DNA from: Puccinellia tenuiflora | Lineage: Eukaryota > Streptophyta > Magnoliopsida > Poales > Poaceae | NCBI GenBank assembly: GCA_012064385.1 | Contig: QRDG01001879.1 | Span: forward strand, 1-64,000 | Length of the DNA stretch: 64,000 bases | Reading direction: 5' to 3' | Shown here: one piece after another, positions 42,339 through 52,814 of the stretch | How positions within the stretch are numbered: position 1 is the first letter of the stretch | Layout of the letters: every line of letters starts with the position of its first letter | Position numbers and translations under genes: made by a program | Notes under the pieces: generated by a model | The model's input: the letters and a program-made list of their open reading frames with translations, nothing else | What the model was told of the DNA's origin: nothing | Databases searched by the model: none

Positions 42339-43641
42339 AGCTACAAGCGAAGACGCATCTGCAGGAGCAGAACCTTCAGTCAGAGTATTCCTCGTCGAGC
42401 CTATCTGGACAAAGCCATTCCTGGCATATATGCTCCGGCAAGAGCTTCTAGAGGACACAGTCGAAGCACGGCGTATCACTCGCCATGCCAAAGCATTCAC
42501 AATAATCGGCGGAGAGTTGTACAAGCGCAGCATATCATGCATCCTCCAGAGGTGTATCGCTTCAGAGGACGGCAAGGCCATGCTTCTCGAGATCCATGCT
42601 GGCACGTGTGGACATCATGCTAGCAGCAGAGCCTTAGTCGCCAAGGCCCTGCGTGCTGGATTCTACTGGCCCACGGCGTTGCAGGACGCCGAGGACATCG
42701 TCAAGCGGTGTATCGGCTGCCAGAAATTCGCAACACGACCTCATGCACCAGCGTCAGAACTGAAGACAATACCTTTGGCGTGGCCTTTCGCCCAGTGGGG
42801 ACTCGATATGGTCGGGCCACTGCGCAAATCTTCTCGAGGAGGACACACACATCTACTTGTGGATGTCGATAAATTCACCAAGTGGATAGAGGCCGTGCCA
42901 ATTACCAACTGCGTAGCTACCTCAGCTGTCAACTTCATCAAGTCCATCATGTTCCGCTTTGGGGTGCCTCACAGCATCATCACTGATAACGGAACAAACT
43001 TCACAGCCGAGGAGTTCCAAGAGTTCTGCCAGGAGAAGGGCATCAAGCTGAACTACGCTTTCGTCGCCCACCCGCAATCTAACGGGCAGGTGGAAAAGGC
43101 AAACGGCCTCGTATGCAGCGGCATCAAGAAGCGCCTCCTGGTCCCACTCAGGCGCGCAATAGGAGCCTGGGTAGAGGAGCTACCATCGGTGCTATGGAGC
43201 TTGCGCACCACGCCCAACAGATCGACGCAGTACACGCCATTCTTCATGGTGTACGGAGCAGAGGCAGTCCTGCCACATGACATACGCTTCGATGCACCTC
43301 GCATCGTCGCGTACGACGAAGACGACGCGGAAGCCGCACTCGAGGACGACGTCGACTTGCTGGATGAGGCCCGGGACATCGCACTCTCCCGAACGGCTAT
43401 CTACCAGCAGAACCTCCGCAACTATCACAGCAAGCGGCTGCGCACAAGAGCCTTTGTCGAAGGAGACCTGGTACTCAGGCTCAAACAGAAGAAGGTGCAC
43501 AAGCTCGCCTCCCCATGGGAGGGACCCTTTATCATCGCCGAGGTCATCGGTGGAGGCGCGTACCGCTTGATGGACGCAAAGACAGGCGAACTCATCCGCA
43601 ACCCCTGGAACGCGGCGCAACTGCGACGCTTTTATGTGTAG
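42339..43641 (+). pseudogene. Gypsy integrase
   Basis: The 403-codon open part starts at 42430. It has an HHCC-type zinc region (HAGTCGHHASSRALV ... CIGCQKF), then a DDE core: GLDMVGPL (first Asp), SIITDNGTNF (second Asp) and QVEKANG (Glu), and a C-terminal part ending in a conserved PWEGPF and NPWNAAQLRRFY. No chromodomain is seen, consistent with the Tat lineage. This module is itself open, but the polyprotein upstream is broken. Confidence 0.85.
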
Positions 43642-43984
43642 CACAACTATCAAAGGCTGGTCAGCCACCTCTGTAAACATTAGAGACTATGTCTCCGGCA
43701 ATAAAGCGCAATGTTCCTCTACAATATGAGCCAACACATAGCGCACAAAATAAACACCCGAAAGGGCAAACATCATATCCAGCTCCGGACGTAGCACCCG
43801 ATACTCGGGGGCTACGCCGTTCGAGCACAAATCATTCTCTGCCTTAGCAGCACACCGACGCTCGGAGGCGGCACTAAGTAAAGGCCAAAACAAAACGAAC
43901 TCTATATACAAAGCAACTCCAAGCTTTACAGAGCAAGCATACAAGTTTTCTGCAAATATACAATGTGCTTGCACAAACAAAAAA

Positions 43985-44378
43985 TCAGTCTACAGGCTCG
44001 TCCTTTAGAACCCGTGACGCCACATAGTCCGAGTAAATCTCGGTGTCACGCTCCAGCTTCCTAATCAACTTGACGGCTACATCTTCTACGGCGTGATAGT
44101 GAGTTTCCATCAGCGTAGGCTCCCCGTCTTCCCTGTCGGGGACTTCTTCTATCCCCCTCAGGACGAGATACGGGTGCCGCCGGTGAACAAAAGCTAAGGC
44201 GTACATCGCACCGCTGACAAGCTGCATCCGGATAAAACTCTGCGCAGCCTTGCCATTGCGGAATCGCATCATGAGAGCCCCAAGACCCTGCGGCTGCGGA
44301 TCCAGAGGGAACATCGCCTTGTACACAAGCGCCAGTGCAGAACGGCACGTCCCGACGAAGGACGTCACCTGGCTTATG
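43985..44378 (-). pseudogene. Gypsy antisense ORF, third piece
   Basis: Minus-strand frame of the Tat-like element, downstream of integrase: VTSFVGTCRSALALVYKAMF, then LMMRFRNGKAAQSFIRMQLV, and a stop near 43985. It continues the frame ended at 48852 (RGRVLAVLQDRI), from which it was separated by the solo LTR (TSD TTATG). Function of such antisense ORFs is unknown. Confidence 0.65.
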
Positions 44379-45198
44379 TGTGGCACCCCGATCCAAATGA
44401 TCGAGTCACCCCATATAGTAATCCCAGAAACACTGGATATATGTCAACTTGATAAACAAAGACATAACCAAATACATACATATGGCTCCGAGTTCGGACA
44501 TATATAAAGTTACAACATGGGGGTGAGGCTCCAGCGCTCGAGCAACATGCGCACACAACAGTATGTACATTATTTATCCAACATCGAGCCTCTAGCGGAA
44601 GTCGTAGCGGAAACGTAGATAGTAGCGTGGCGATAGCGGGCCTTTATTCCACGGGGTCCTGCCTGGGATACGGGTTCCTAGTTCTCGTACATCGGGTACT
44701 CAGCGTCGGGTGCAACGGTGTCTGGCCACATGAAAAGCCAGGTAAGTACTTGAAGTACTCGCAAGTCATTAGCCTAAAATCAGACAAAGTCTATCTATAT
44801 GGCATGGCATAAGTTCGTAAAGTAGCATGGCATGAGTTCGGTTACAAGGGTGAGTCCAAGCTTAACGGTTGGACATAACTTACCTACTTACATTTGCAGG
44901 GATGTTTCATGTTACCAAGTGAGATTACGTTTCTCACTCAACAACTCATAACCACAACTAGGCTTCCAAGCCTTTAGCCAACTCTGGATTACTCCTCAGG
45001 TTTTCTCTCGTTTTGCTAGATCTCATCTTAATAATTTCTCCATGTTCGACTAGACTGACCCTTAGTGTGACTCGATCCAAACATCGTCCCATAACCTAGG
45101 GACAAGGCTAGATTCTAGTTTTACACTTTCGAGAGGTAGCAACATTTACCCATACGCTGAAGTCTAGGTTTGTACCGCCGGTACCGAAGTACTAGAAC

Positions 45199-45985
45199 CA
45201 AGGAAAAAAATAGCGGGCTATCATTTTTAGCGTGACCCTTCTCAAAAGGTTATAGAAGTTATAGAGTGATATATCGTGCTATATTTGAAATAGCGTTTCG
45301 CAAAAAAATAAATTATATAGCCTAAATATTAAGGATTTCAGCACTAAATATTTTTCCAAAATCAATAGATGAATAACTAGTTTACCAGATACAAAAGTCA
45401 AGGGCGAAATCCATGACATAGACACAAATATGAGGCATAAATCCATAAACAAAGTATCAAACTCTAAAAGACAACCCGTTTTAAACTTTTAATTAGAACA
45501 CCGACGTCATCTTCAGATTCACTAGAAAATCCATCATCACCACGTAAAACAGGAAACATTCTCTTCCTAGGACGAGAAACTCTCTTTCCTTGTGATGTTG
45601 AGGAAGCGTTCCCGCCGCTGATGCAACTCGAGGCGGAGGAAGAGCATGATCCGCTGGTGGAGGAAGTGTTCCCGTCGTCGCTACAAGCCTGCAACTCGAC
45701 GAGGCGCCGCCGTCGCTCTCGTGAACAGCCGAGGAGGATTGAGTTAGATACTGAGGAGTGACCTAGTGAGGAGGAGGTGCGTGTTGGACTTTTTTTTGGG
45801 CCGATGGAATCTCGTTTATTTCTAAAAAAATAGCGTGCTATAACGCTAACGTGTTTAACGTGGTTTAGCGGGTATAAAACGTGATTAGCGTCATAGCGGC
45901 TATTTTTGGTTAAATATAGTGTAGCTTCTTCAAATAAGTTATAGCGCGCTATTATACGGGATATAGCGGGCTATTTTTTTCCATG
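45199..45985. mobile_element. Non-autonomous hAT-like element
   Basis: Terminal inverted repeats CAAGGAAAAAAATAGC and (inverse) CATGGAAAAAAATAGC, with 8-bp duplication ACTAGAAC at 45191-45198 and 45986-45993. 787 bp. Both ends are rich in TAGCGGGCTAT repeats. A minus-strand frame (45464-45694) is Ser-rich with an acidic SESEDDVG stretch and may be a transposase remnant; I cannot assign it firmly. Confidence 0.75.
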
Positions 45986-46450
45986 ACTAGAACCCATCAT
46001 GGCGACAGCACAAACCCACACTTCCACAACTGTTTACTCCACCGGACACTCCATGTGTAGCCACCGACACGTCCCTGGGACCAAGTCTTATGATGAAGTG
46101 AATCCGGCACGTCCCCAACGAATGAGCGACGCCTAGCTCCGGAACCTTCGCAAGACTAGCCCCGACCACAAAGGTAACTGACTAGACTTGCCAAAAGGGT
46201 GGCATCAAAGGAGGCTAGATGGAATACTCGTCCATGGTTCGCCCACGTGAACGACGCATGTTGTGCTGGTGCATTTGGTGAGTGGCACTGTGTGACCCAA
46301 TCTAGTCGAGGGAGGTGGTTATCTTTTAGTCAAACTTTAACTTTCAGTTTCAACAAGATTTCAGCAATATAAGATAATCACATAATAAATTCAGCAGTAA
46401 ATAAATCATAGCCATGAACATTTATAGCAGATATAGAAAAGGGCGTCAAA

Positions 46451-46781
46451 CGGATGACTGCGGCGGAGATGCCTCCGGCCAGCGCCGTCTCGTTCGACAA
46501 AAGGGAAAAGAAACGTCAACCGGATGACTGTGGCGGAGATGCCTCCGGCCAGCGCCGTCTCCTTCGACAAAAGGAAAAGAAACGTCAACCGGATGACTGT
46601 GGCGGAGATGCCTCCGGCCAGCGCCGTCTTGTTCGACAAAAGGAAAAGAAACGTCAACCGGATGACTGTGGCGGAGATGCCTCCGGCCAGCGCCGTCTCG
46701 TTCGACAAAAGGAAAAGAAACGTCAACCGGATGACTGTGGCGGAGATGCCTCCGGCCAGCGCCGTCTCGTTCGACAAAAGG
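46451..46781. repeat. 69-70 bp minisatellite, five copies
   Basis: Units start CGGATGACTG at 46451, 46521, 46590, 46659 and 46728; periods are 70, 69, 69 and 69. Very high identity. Because 69 is divisible by 3, several frames on both strands stay open and give repetitive ORFs. It lies within the solo LTR. Confidence 0.9.
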
Positions 46782-48851
46782 ACGTAGCACAAAAGTTGGA
46801 GGATAACAGATAAATAAATGCGACACTAATTTAAATGCAACATGGCAGGTGAGATGCAACAATCAATTTAAACAGTCACGCAATTATTCAGAGTTCGACC
46901 GAGCTTGAGATCGGGTTAACGGCTTGCCTTCGGGTTCGGGAACAACTTCTACTCCGTCGGTGGGGTTGGAATCTATCCAAAGAAACACGAAATAGCGTCA
47001 AATACCCTTCCTAGGTCATCGAATAAAAGCCAAAGGAAATAAATTCCAAAAATTTATTTTCTGGTCCCAATCGAAGGATAATTTCAAAACAAAGCCAGCA
47101 AAATTGGTCTCATATTTTTCTGAGCATTTTTGAGGGAGATATTGCCTTCCAAAGTTTAATAAAAAATCTGCCTATTTTCAACAGAAAAATAAACAAAAAA
47201 ATCAAAACAGAAAACGATTCGGAAAAGTTCAAAACCCTGACAGCGGGTCCCACCGGTCAGTCACAGAGGGGCCGAACCGTTTTCTTTCTTTTAAACGTGG
47301 GAAACAGAAGGAGGTGGCGCTCCCGACGCCGGCGGAACTCCGGCGAGGCCTCGTGGCCAGGGGGAGGCGAGCTAGAGGGAAGGGAGGGGGTTCGGGAGGC
47401 TCACCGTGTAGAGGGGTGTCATGGCGGCGAGGTTTTTGAACGGTGGGGAGACTCGGGGCGGGGGTCTCCCTAACTACCACGGCTCCGGCGTCGGGTCGTG
47501 GATGAATCCGACGATTCCGAGCACGGTCTACCACGGCGGGCACGGCACTGGCATCGTCACGTCCTAGGGAGGCTACGGGTGCGGTTAATCGACGAACGGT
47601 GCCCCTCTGGCGAAGAATTTGTCCACGGCCGTGACGGCTAGGGCAAACTGGTCGCCGGAGTTGCGGTGCTCGTCGAGCTTCGATTGGAGCAGGGGAGGGT
47701 CGTGGGGAGGCTAGGAGGTGGATGCGGTGCTCTGGAGGTCGAGGGGTGGCCGTCTTATAGGCTGCCCGCGCGGTGGCCGCAGTGATGGCGCGGTGAGGTG
47801 TCGGCCATGGCGTGGAGGTGGTGCTGGGCGGTGCGTCGCGAAACCGGTGGCACAGGGACGCACGCGGCACAGGAGAGGGGCGGTGGATAGGCACGGGGGC
47901 GGCGGAGTCGCTGACGTGCGGGTCCTCGGCGGCGCTGTTCTGGACGGTGCGTCGCGTAGCACCTGGCGCATGCGGCGGCCGCCGTGTAGGGCTCCTCCGG
48001 CGACGCGTGGTGCAGGGGAGGTGGAGAGTGAGGTGGGGAGTGCAGGAGGCAGGCTGGGGCGCGAGAGGGCGGGGTTTTTCCGGTGACCAAAATCGGGCGG
48101 CGTTCCACGGCCATGCCCATGCCGATCCTGGCGTGTCCAGACCATGCCATTATCGGCATCAGCATCGATCTCTCACCTCCGTGATCCAAACGAGATGGTG
48201 TTCACGTCACTGTGCGCCAAATTCAAAACCCTACAACTTTGCTGACCAAAATTTTTGCAAATTCGAAAGTTGGTGCGACCAAAAGTTTTGAAAAACAGCA
48301 CTGGTCAAAAAGGGAACTTTTATTTTGGGCAAGCAAAACATCTTTGGTTGGGCTAGGATTTTTCCCAGAGGTGTATACACACCTAGGGCTGGTGTCTAGG
48401 TATTCTCCTCCCTTTACGAAAATTATTTGACTGATATTTGAAAATCTTTTAGTTTTAGGCAGAAACTTGCATAGATAAAAAGTCAAACCTTCTCTTAACA
48501 AGGTATCAAATATTTTTGCATAAATTGGCTGAATATTACCTAGGGGTCATTCCCTAATTTTTGTAGAATTTTTTAAGACATATAAATAGGGGTTCCTTTG
48601 GAAGGCCAATTAAAGGATAAATTTTAAAAGAGAAACGGAATTTTCCCAAATCAATATTAGCCCAAGGCCAATAATCAAAATCACAAGTACCAAGTGGGAG
48701 GGAAATAGAAGGCACAAGATCCCACTTGATTTAGCAGATTTCAAAATGGTTTAAGATGTAAAAGATTTTCCTTAAATCCAAATGCACTTTAAATAATAGA
48801 ATAAGGCATTTTGGAATTTTTTTAAAAAGGCCAAAAATCCAGGGTGTTACA

Positions 48852-49218
48852 TTATGCGATCCTGAAGAACAGCCAGCACCCGACCTCGTGAGGGGCCTGA
48901 CCAAAACGATGTGGTGTCGCGCCCGACAGCCTCGGCAACATGGCGAAGCCGACTATCCACCCGACTGGCCTCAGCTTGAGGGTCTTGTTGTACACCTACA
49001 CACAAAGGAAAGATGAAACAACTAAGGAAACGAGCGACGCCAAAAGACTCGGGGGCTTGCATCCACTTACACAGTAAGTCATTATTGGCCTCTTCCAACT
49101 CCTCAAGAAGGAAAGCTTCCCGTTCACCGGGGCGAGGCTGCTTCGACTTAAGTACGGCCAAGGCACCGTGCGCCACCCGCAGGTCTTGCTCAAGCCTAGC
49201 GCAGCGATCCCGGAGCAT
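48852..49218 (-). pseudogene. Gypsy antisense ORF, middle piece with intron
   Basis: Minus strand: a coiled-coil-like exon (CARLEQDLRVAHGALAVLK ... LEEANNDLLC), a GTAAGT donor and a TGTAG acceptor flanking a short intron, then a second exon (AEASRVDSRLRHVAEAVG, GPSRGRVLAVLQD). The left side is cut by the CACTA element (49223) and the right side by the solo LTR (48851). Confidence 0.6.
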
Positions 49219-49222
49219 CGTG

Positions 49223-50909
49223 CACTACTAGGGAAAAGGCTATCAGTGGCGCACCTTTTTGACATTCTGTGGCGCACCCGCAAATTTCTTGGGTGCGCCA
49301 CAGAAATCTCGCCACTAAATTTTTTTCTGTGGCGCACCTCCTCCGTGCGCCACAGAAATATTTCTGTGGCGCACCTCCTCCGTGCACCACAGAAATATTT
49401 CTGTGGCGCACCCACCCACCGTGCGCCACAGAAATATTTCTGTGGCGCACCATCCCCACGGTGCGCCACAGAATTTTTTTGAATTTCAAAAAAAAGGGCG
49501 GCCAGATATAGATCTGGATCTAGCCAGATCTAGATCTGGTCATCGGAATTTCGTTTCATTTCGTTTCGTTTTGTAGGAGGGAGTCGTCGGAGGTTGGTGG
49601 AGGATGGTGGTCGCCGGAGGTCGTCGGAGTTCGTCGGAGTTCGCCGGAGTTCGTCGGAGTTGGAGAAGGGGATGTCGCCGGGTGGAGGGGGAGGTCGCCG
49701 GGTGGAGGGGGAGGTCGCCGGAGGTGGTGGAGTAGGTCGCTGGAGGTGGTGAAGGAGGTCGCCGGGGTGGTGGAGGAGGTGGTGTAGGAGGAGAAGGAGA
49801 GGAGAAGTGGAGGAGAAGGAGGATGGAGGAAAAGGGGAGAGGAGAAGTGGAGGAGGAGAGGAGAAGGAGGATGGAGGAAAAGGGGAGAGGAGAAGTGGAG
49901 GAGGAGAGGAGAAGGAGGATGGAGGAAAAGGGGAGAGGAGAAGTGGAGGAGAAGTGGAGGGAGAAGTGGAGGGAGAAGTGGAGAAGAGAAGGACAAAAGG
50001 GAAAAGAGAGGGAGAAGGGGGCTGGCGGGATTCAAAATTTCGAATCCCGCCCAATAATTCTGTGGCGCATCCTTGGCATTGGTGCGCCACAGAATTTTTT
50101 CCCTTTTTTTGATTTTTTTTATTTTGCTGGGAAAATTCTTCTGTTGGCCATAACTTTTTTTTGATTTGGAATTTGAGGATTCTGTGAATTGCTGACCAGG
50201 TAAAACCAAGGTGCCATCGAATCCAGATTTTTCTCTAGTTTTTTTTAAGGTATTATTCGCATTTTTTCGACGTCGTATGCAAAAGTTATGCCCGTTTTAA
50301 TATTTTTCCACCTACTTTTGGAAAAAAAAGTCAAAATGTGTATTTCAAAATTTTCCTAACAAATAGACCCTAAACCTTCACCATATCTGAAAGGATTTTA
50401 TTTTTTGAATTTTTTATCATTTTCTTTCACTAGGTGCAAAACTGAAAAGGCGATCCACAAGGGGGGGGGTGGGGGTGTGCGTGGGGTGAAAAAGTGCTGC
50501 ACTATTTTGTGGCGCACCGTGGCTAGTGCGCCACAGAAATTCAACTTTCTGTGGCGCATACTTCTCCATGCGCCACAGAAAGATGAATTTCTGTGGCGCA
50601 CCAGCCACGGTGCACCACAGAAAAGGCCGAGATGGACCCACGGCCCACTGATTGAAGGTGGGGCCCACGCGTATTCTGTGGCGCATGAAGAGTGGTGCGC
50701 CACAGAAGTCTCTCTTTCTGTGGCGCATGGCGTGCAGTGCGCCACAGAAAGTTGATATTCTGTGGCGCATGGGCTAAGGATGCGCCACAGAATGTTCAAA
50801 TTTCAGTGGCGCATCGACAGCCATGCGCCACAGAATAATTTTTTGTGGCGCATAAATTAAGGATGCGCCACAGATAGGCAACCTCCCTATAATGCTTTTC
50901 CTGTTAGTG
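49223..50909. mobile_element. Non-autonomous CACTA element, complete
   Basis: Starts CACTACTAGGGAAAAGGC and ends GCTTTTCCTGTTAGTG, flanked by the 3-bp duplication GTG (49220-49222 and 50910-50912). Both subterminal regions consist of alternating TGTGGCGCA and TGCGCCACA motifs. No transposase. Inserted in the antisense-ORF region of the Tat-like Gypsy element. Confidence 0.88.
49803..49950. repeat. 48-bp GA-rich minisatellite inside the CACTA element
   Basis: About three copies of a 48-bp purine unit (GGATGGAGGAAAAGGGGAGA and onward) at 49821, 49869 and 49917. The strand bias is extreme, giving spurious Glu/Arg-rich ORFs on plus and Ser/Pro-rich ORFs on minus. Confidence 0.8.
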
Positions 50910-51219
50910 GTGAGCCGATAATCCCCGGAGTCGCGGTTCCCGGAATAACAACCAGCTGTCGCAGCCGCATGGACATGCTGCGCGGCATCTGAAGATGGAG
51001 CGGCAATCGTTGGATTTACCTGTTAGCAAGCCAAGCAGCCAAGTATGAGACATCCTTCTTGAGGAAGGCCCGGGGGCTGGAAGAAGTCGCAAGGCACAAA
51101 GACATCAAGACAGATGGAAAATCTTATATAAAGTTTGCAACTGGCACAGCCATTACAAAAGGGCGACAGGCATCGCCACGGACAAACTACAAAAGATGAA
51201 AAAAAACAAAGACAAGTAG

Positions 51220-51635
51220 CTACTGCGAGCTCGCGGACTTCTTGGCCTTCTCCGCATGTTTAGCAGCCTGCTTCTCCAAGGTTTTAGTCAGCTTTTGTGC
51301 CAACTCGCGAGACCGCTCGGCGAAACTGCCAAGAGCCACCGGCTTGCCAGAGGGTCCGCGGGGCAGCCCAGACATAGCCTTGTCGAAGTCACCCTCGAAG
51401 CCGTGCCCCAGCAGCATAAGGAGGGTGGTCTGCGAGCCACGTACCGTGTGCTCACGTCTGAAGTCGTCGATGGCGGAGCTGTCAGGGCCAAACAGCTCAG
51501 CCAGTTCCCCGAGGGAAGCAGGAGGCTGCCCCTTGGGAAACAGACTGCCATGCAAGCTCGTCAGCGTGCCGGTAGCCTTCTCCAGAAGGCCGCCCGCCTG
51601 TTGGCCAGCACCTCTACAGCAGCAACTACGCCGTC
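51220..51635 (-). pseudogene. Gypsy antisense ORF, first piece
   Basis: Minus-strand frame open across the border at 51636 into foreign LTR sequence, so the native start is lost. Contains ATGTLTSLHGSLFPKGQPP, an LGELAELFGPDSSAIDDF segment and a Lys/Ala-rich C-terminus (KTLEKQAAKHAEKAKK). Same antisense gene as 48852-49218 and 43985-44378, judging by position and order. Confidence 0.55.
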
Positions 51636-52814
51636 TGATGCCCACAAGTATAGGGGATCGCTGAAGTCTTCGTTGGGAAGTATTACCCCAAATTTATAGT
51701 TCGACACGATGGGAACACAAGAATATCAATAAGACTTTAGCAATTGAGGCGTCACTCTGAACCACACCTGTATATCAATAACTTGTAGCAGTAGTAGTGA
51801 TGGCAGTAAAGGATTCAAGCGAGCAGAAATAAAACAGCAGTAGTAACAAGTATTTCCCAGTTTTCACCGGAAAAGTGAAAGTGTAACTCAGAGATTAAAA
51901 ACGTAGGCATGAGGTGACAGCGGGGCGTTGCATGAATGAGATTGATGATATGATAAAGTAAAGCTAGCAATGGGGCTTTTTCTCTAACTCCGATATATGT
52001 AGGTATGTGTTTCTTAAATAGTTATGCGCACTAACAAAGAGAATTTGCACAACATCTATTACCCTACCTGCCCATTTCACCGGGGCCAACTTGAAACTAC
52101 AGGTAATTAAGGTCTACCCTTTCGTGACGACCGGGACAATGCATTAACACTCTGTGAACACATAGGATCCTCAAACTAGAACATCTCCCCCTTGTTTTCC
52201 CCAAATGTCACTTTTAGGGTTCGCAGGTTCGACATAACAGCAGGTGATATACTTTGCAGGTAAATACTAAACTCAATTATATGATGAAGCAAAAAGGTTC
52301 AGTACTGAAATCATGCCACTCGGGCCCTAGTAGCAAGCATTAAACATAGCATAAGTGTATCAACACAATACAAAAGCATCCTCAAGATAAACCCTAAGAT
52401 TATCGAGCAACGGGTAGCATTACATGATCAATCTCATCCAATCCCCATCCACCTCACATGCCTAGAGCAAACTACTCACACATGGTGATGGTGAGGGAGC
52501 TCATGGTTGATGGAGATGAAGGCGGTGAAGATGGCGGTGAAGACGGCCTCCGGATCCTCCACCGGAGAAGAAATCCTGGATCGATTTGTCCCCCAAAATG
52601 AAGATCGTGATGGTGGCGGCGGTGTGTTTCGCGAAAGCTCCTCTCCCCCAGGGCAAGTGTTTTTTCTCATATATGAAGGCATACGTCGAAGACCGGAGGC
52701 AAGACGGTGCCCGAGGCCCATTTGGGAGGGGCCCACGCGGCCAGTACATGGGTAGCATGGGGCCATCCCTTTTGGCCCTCCGGCACCCTCTCGTGTCCAT
52801 ATTTTGTCCATCTT
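51636..52814. repeat. Partial LTR of another retrotransposon
   Basis: Begins TGATGCCCACAAGTATAGGGGATC, an LTR start I recognise from abundant Triticeae elements. It runs 1179 bp until cut by the LTR at 52815. The continuation should lie beyond the inserted element, but that side is lost at the N (60083). No gene; open frames here are low complexity. Confidence 0.55.

Larger units (their letters stand above)
44379..48851 (-). repeat. Solo LTR of a Gypsy element, with nested hAT element
   Basis: Begins TGTGGCACCCCGATCC and ends GGTGTTACA on the plus strand (so TGTAACACCC...GGTGCCACA on the minus strand), flanked by the 5-bp duplication TTATG (44374-44378 and 48852-48856). 4473 bp including a 787-bp hAT insertion. 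Related to the LTRs at 52815 and 60084-60896 (same GATCGGGGTGCCACA end, same CTCTCGAGAGG-type motif). No internal region or second LTR, so it arose by LTR-LTR recombination. GC-rich Pro/Arg open frames at 47229-48190 are non-coding LTR sequence. Confidence 0.85.
36079..51635 (+). mobile_element. Decayed Gypsy (Tat-like) LTR retrotransposon with nested insertions
   Basis: 5' LTR 36079-36534, primer-binding site TTGGCGCCGTCTGTGGG, then gag, protease, RT, RNase H and integrase on the plus strand and an antisense ORF region downstream. The antisense ORF and this type of primer-binding site are features I associate with the Tat lineage. It is interrupted by a CACTA fragment (39972-40424), a solo LTR (44379-48851) and a CACTA element (49223-50909), and ends at another LTR (51636). 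Its own 3' LTR is not in the window. Multiple stops and frameshifts make it inactive. Confidence 0.82.

Noticed and set aside
46406..46862. Repetitive proteins of about 23-residue units on both strands
   Set aside because: Product of the 69-bp minisatellite; every frame that avoids stops gives one.
47229..48291. Several overlapping Pro/Arg/Ala-rich ORFs up to 221 codons
   Set aside because: GC-rich LTR sequence inside the solo LTR, open in several frames at once and without domains.
49530..50209. Ser/Pro/Leu-rich ORFs of up to 217 codons on the minus strand
   Set aside because: Translation of the purine-rich minisatellite and flanks within a non-autonomous CACTA element.
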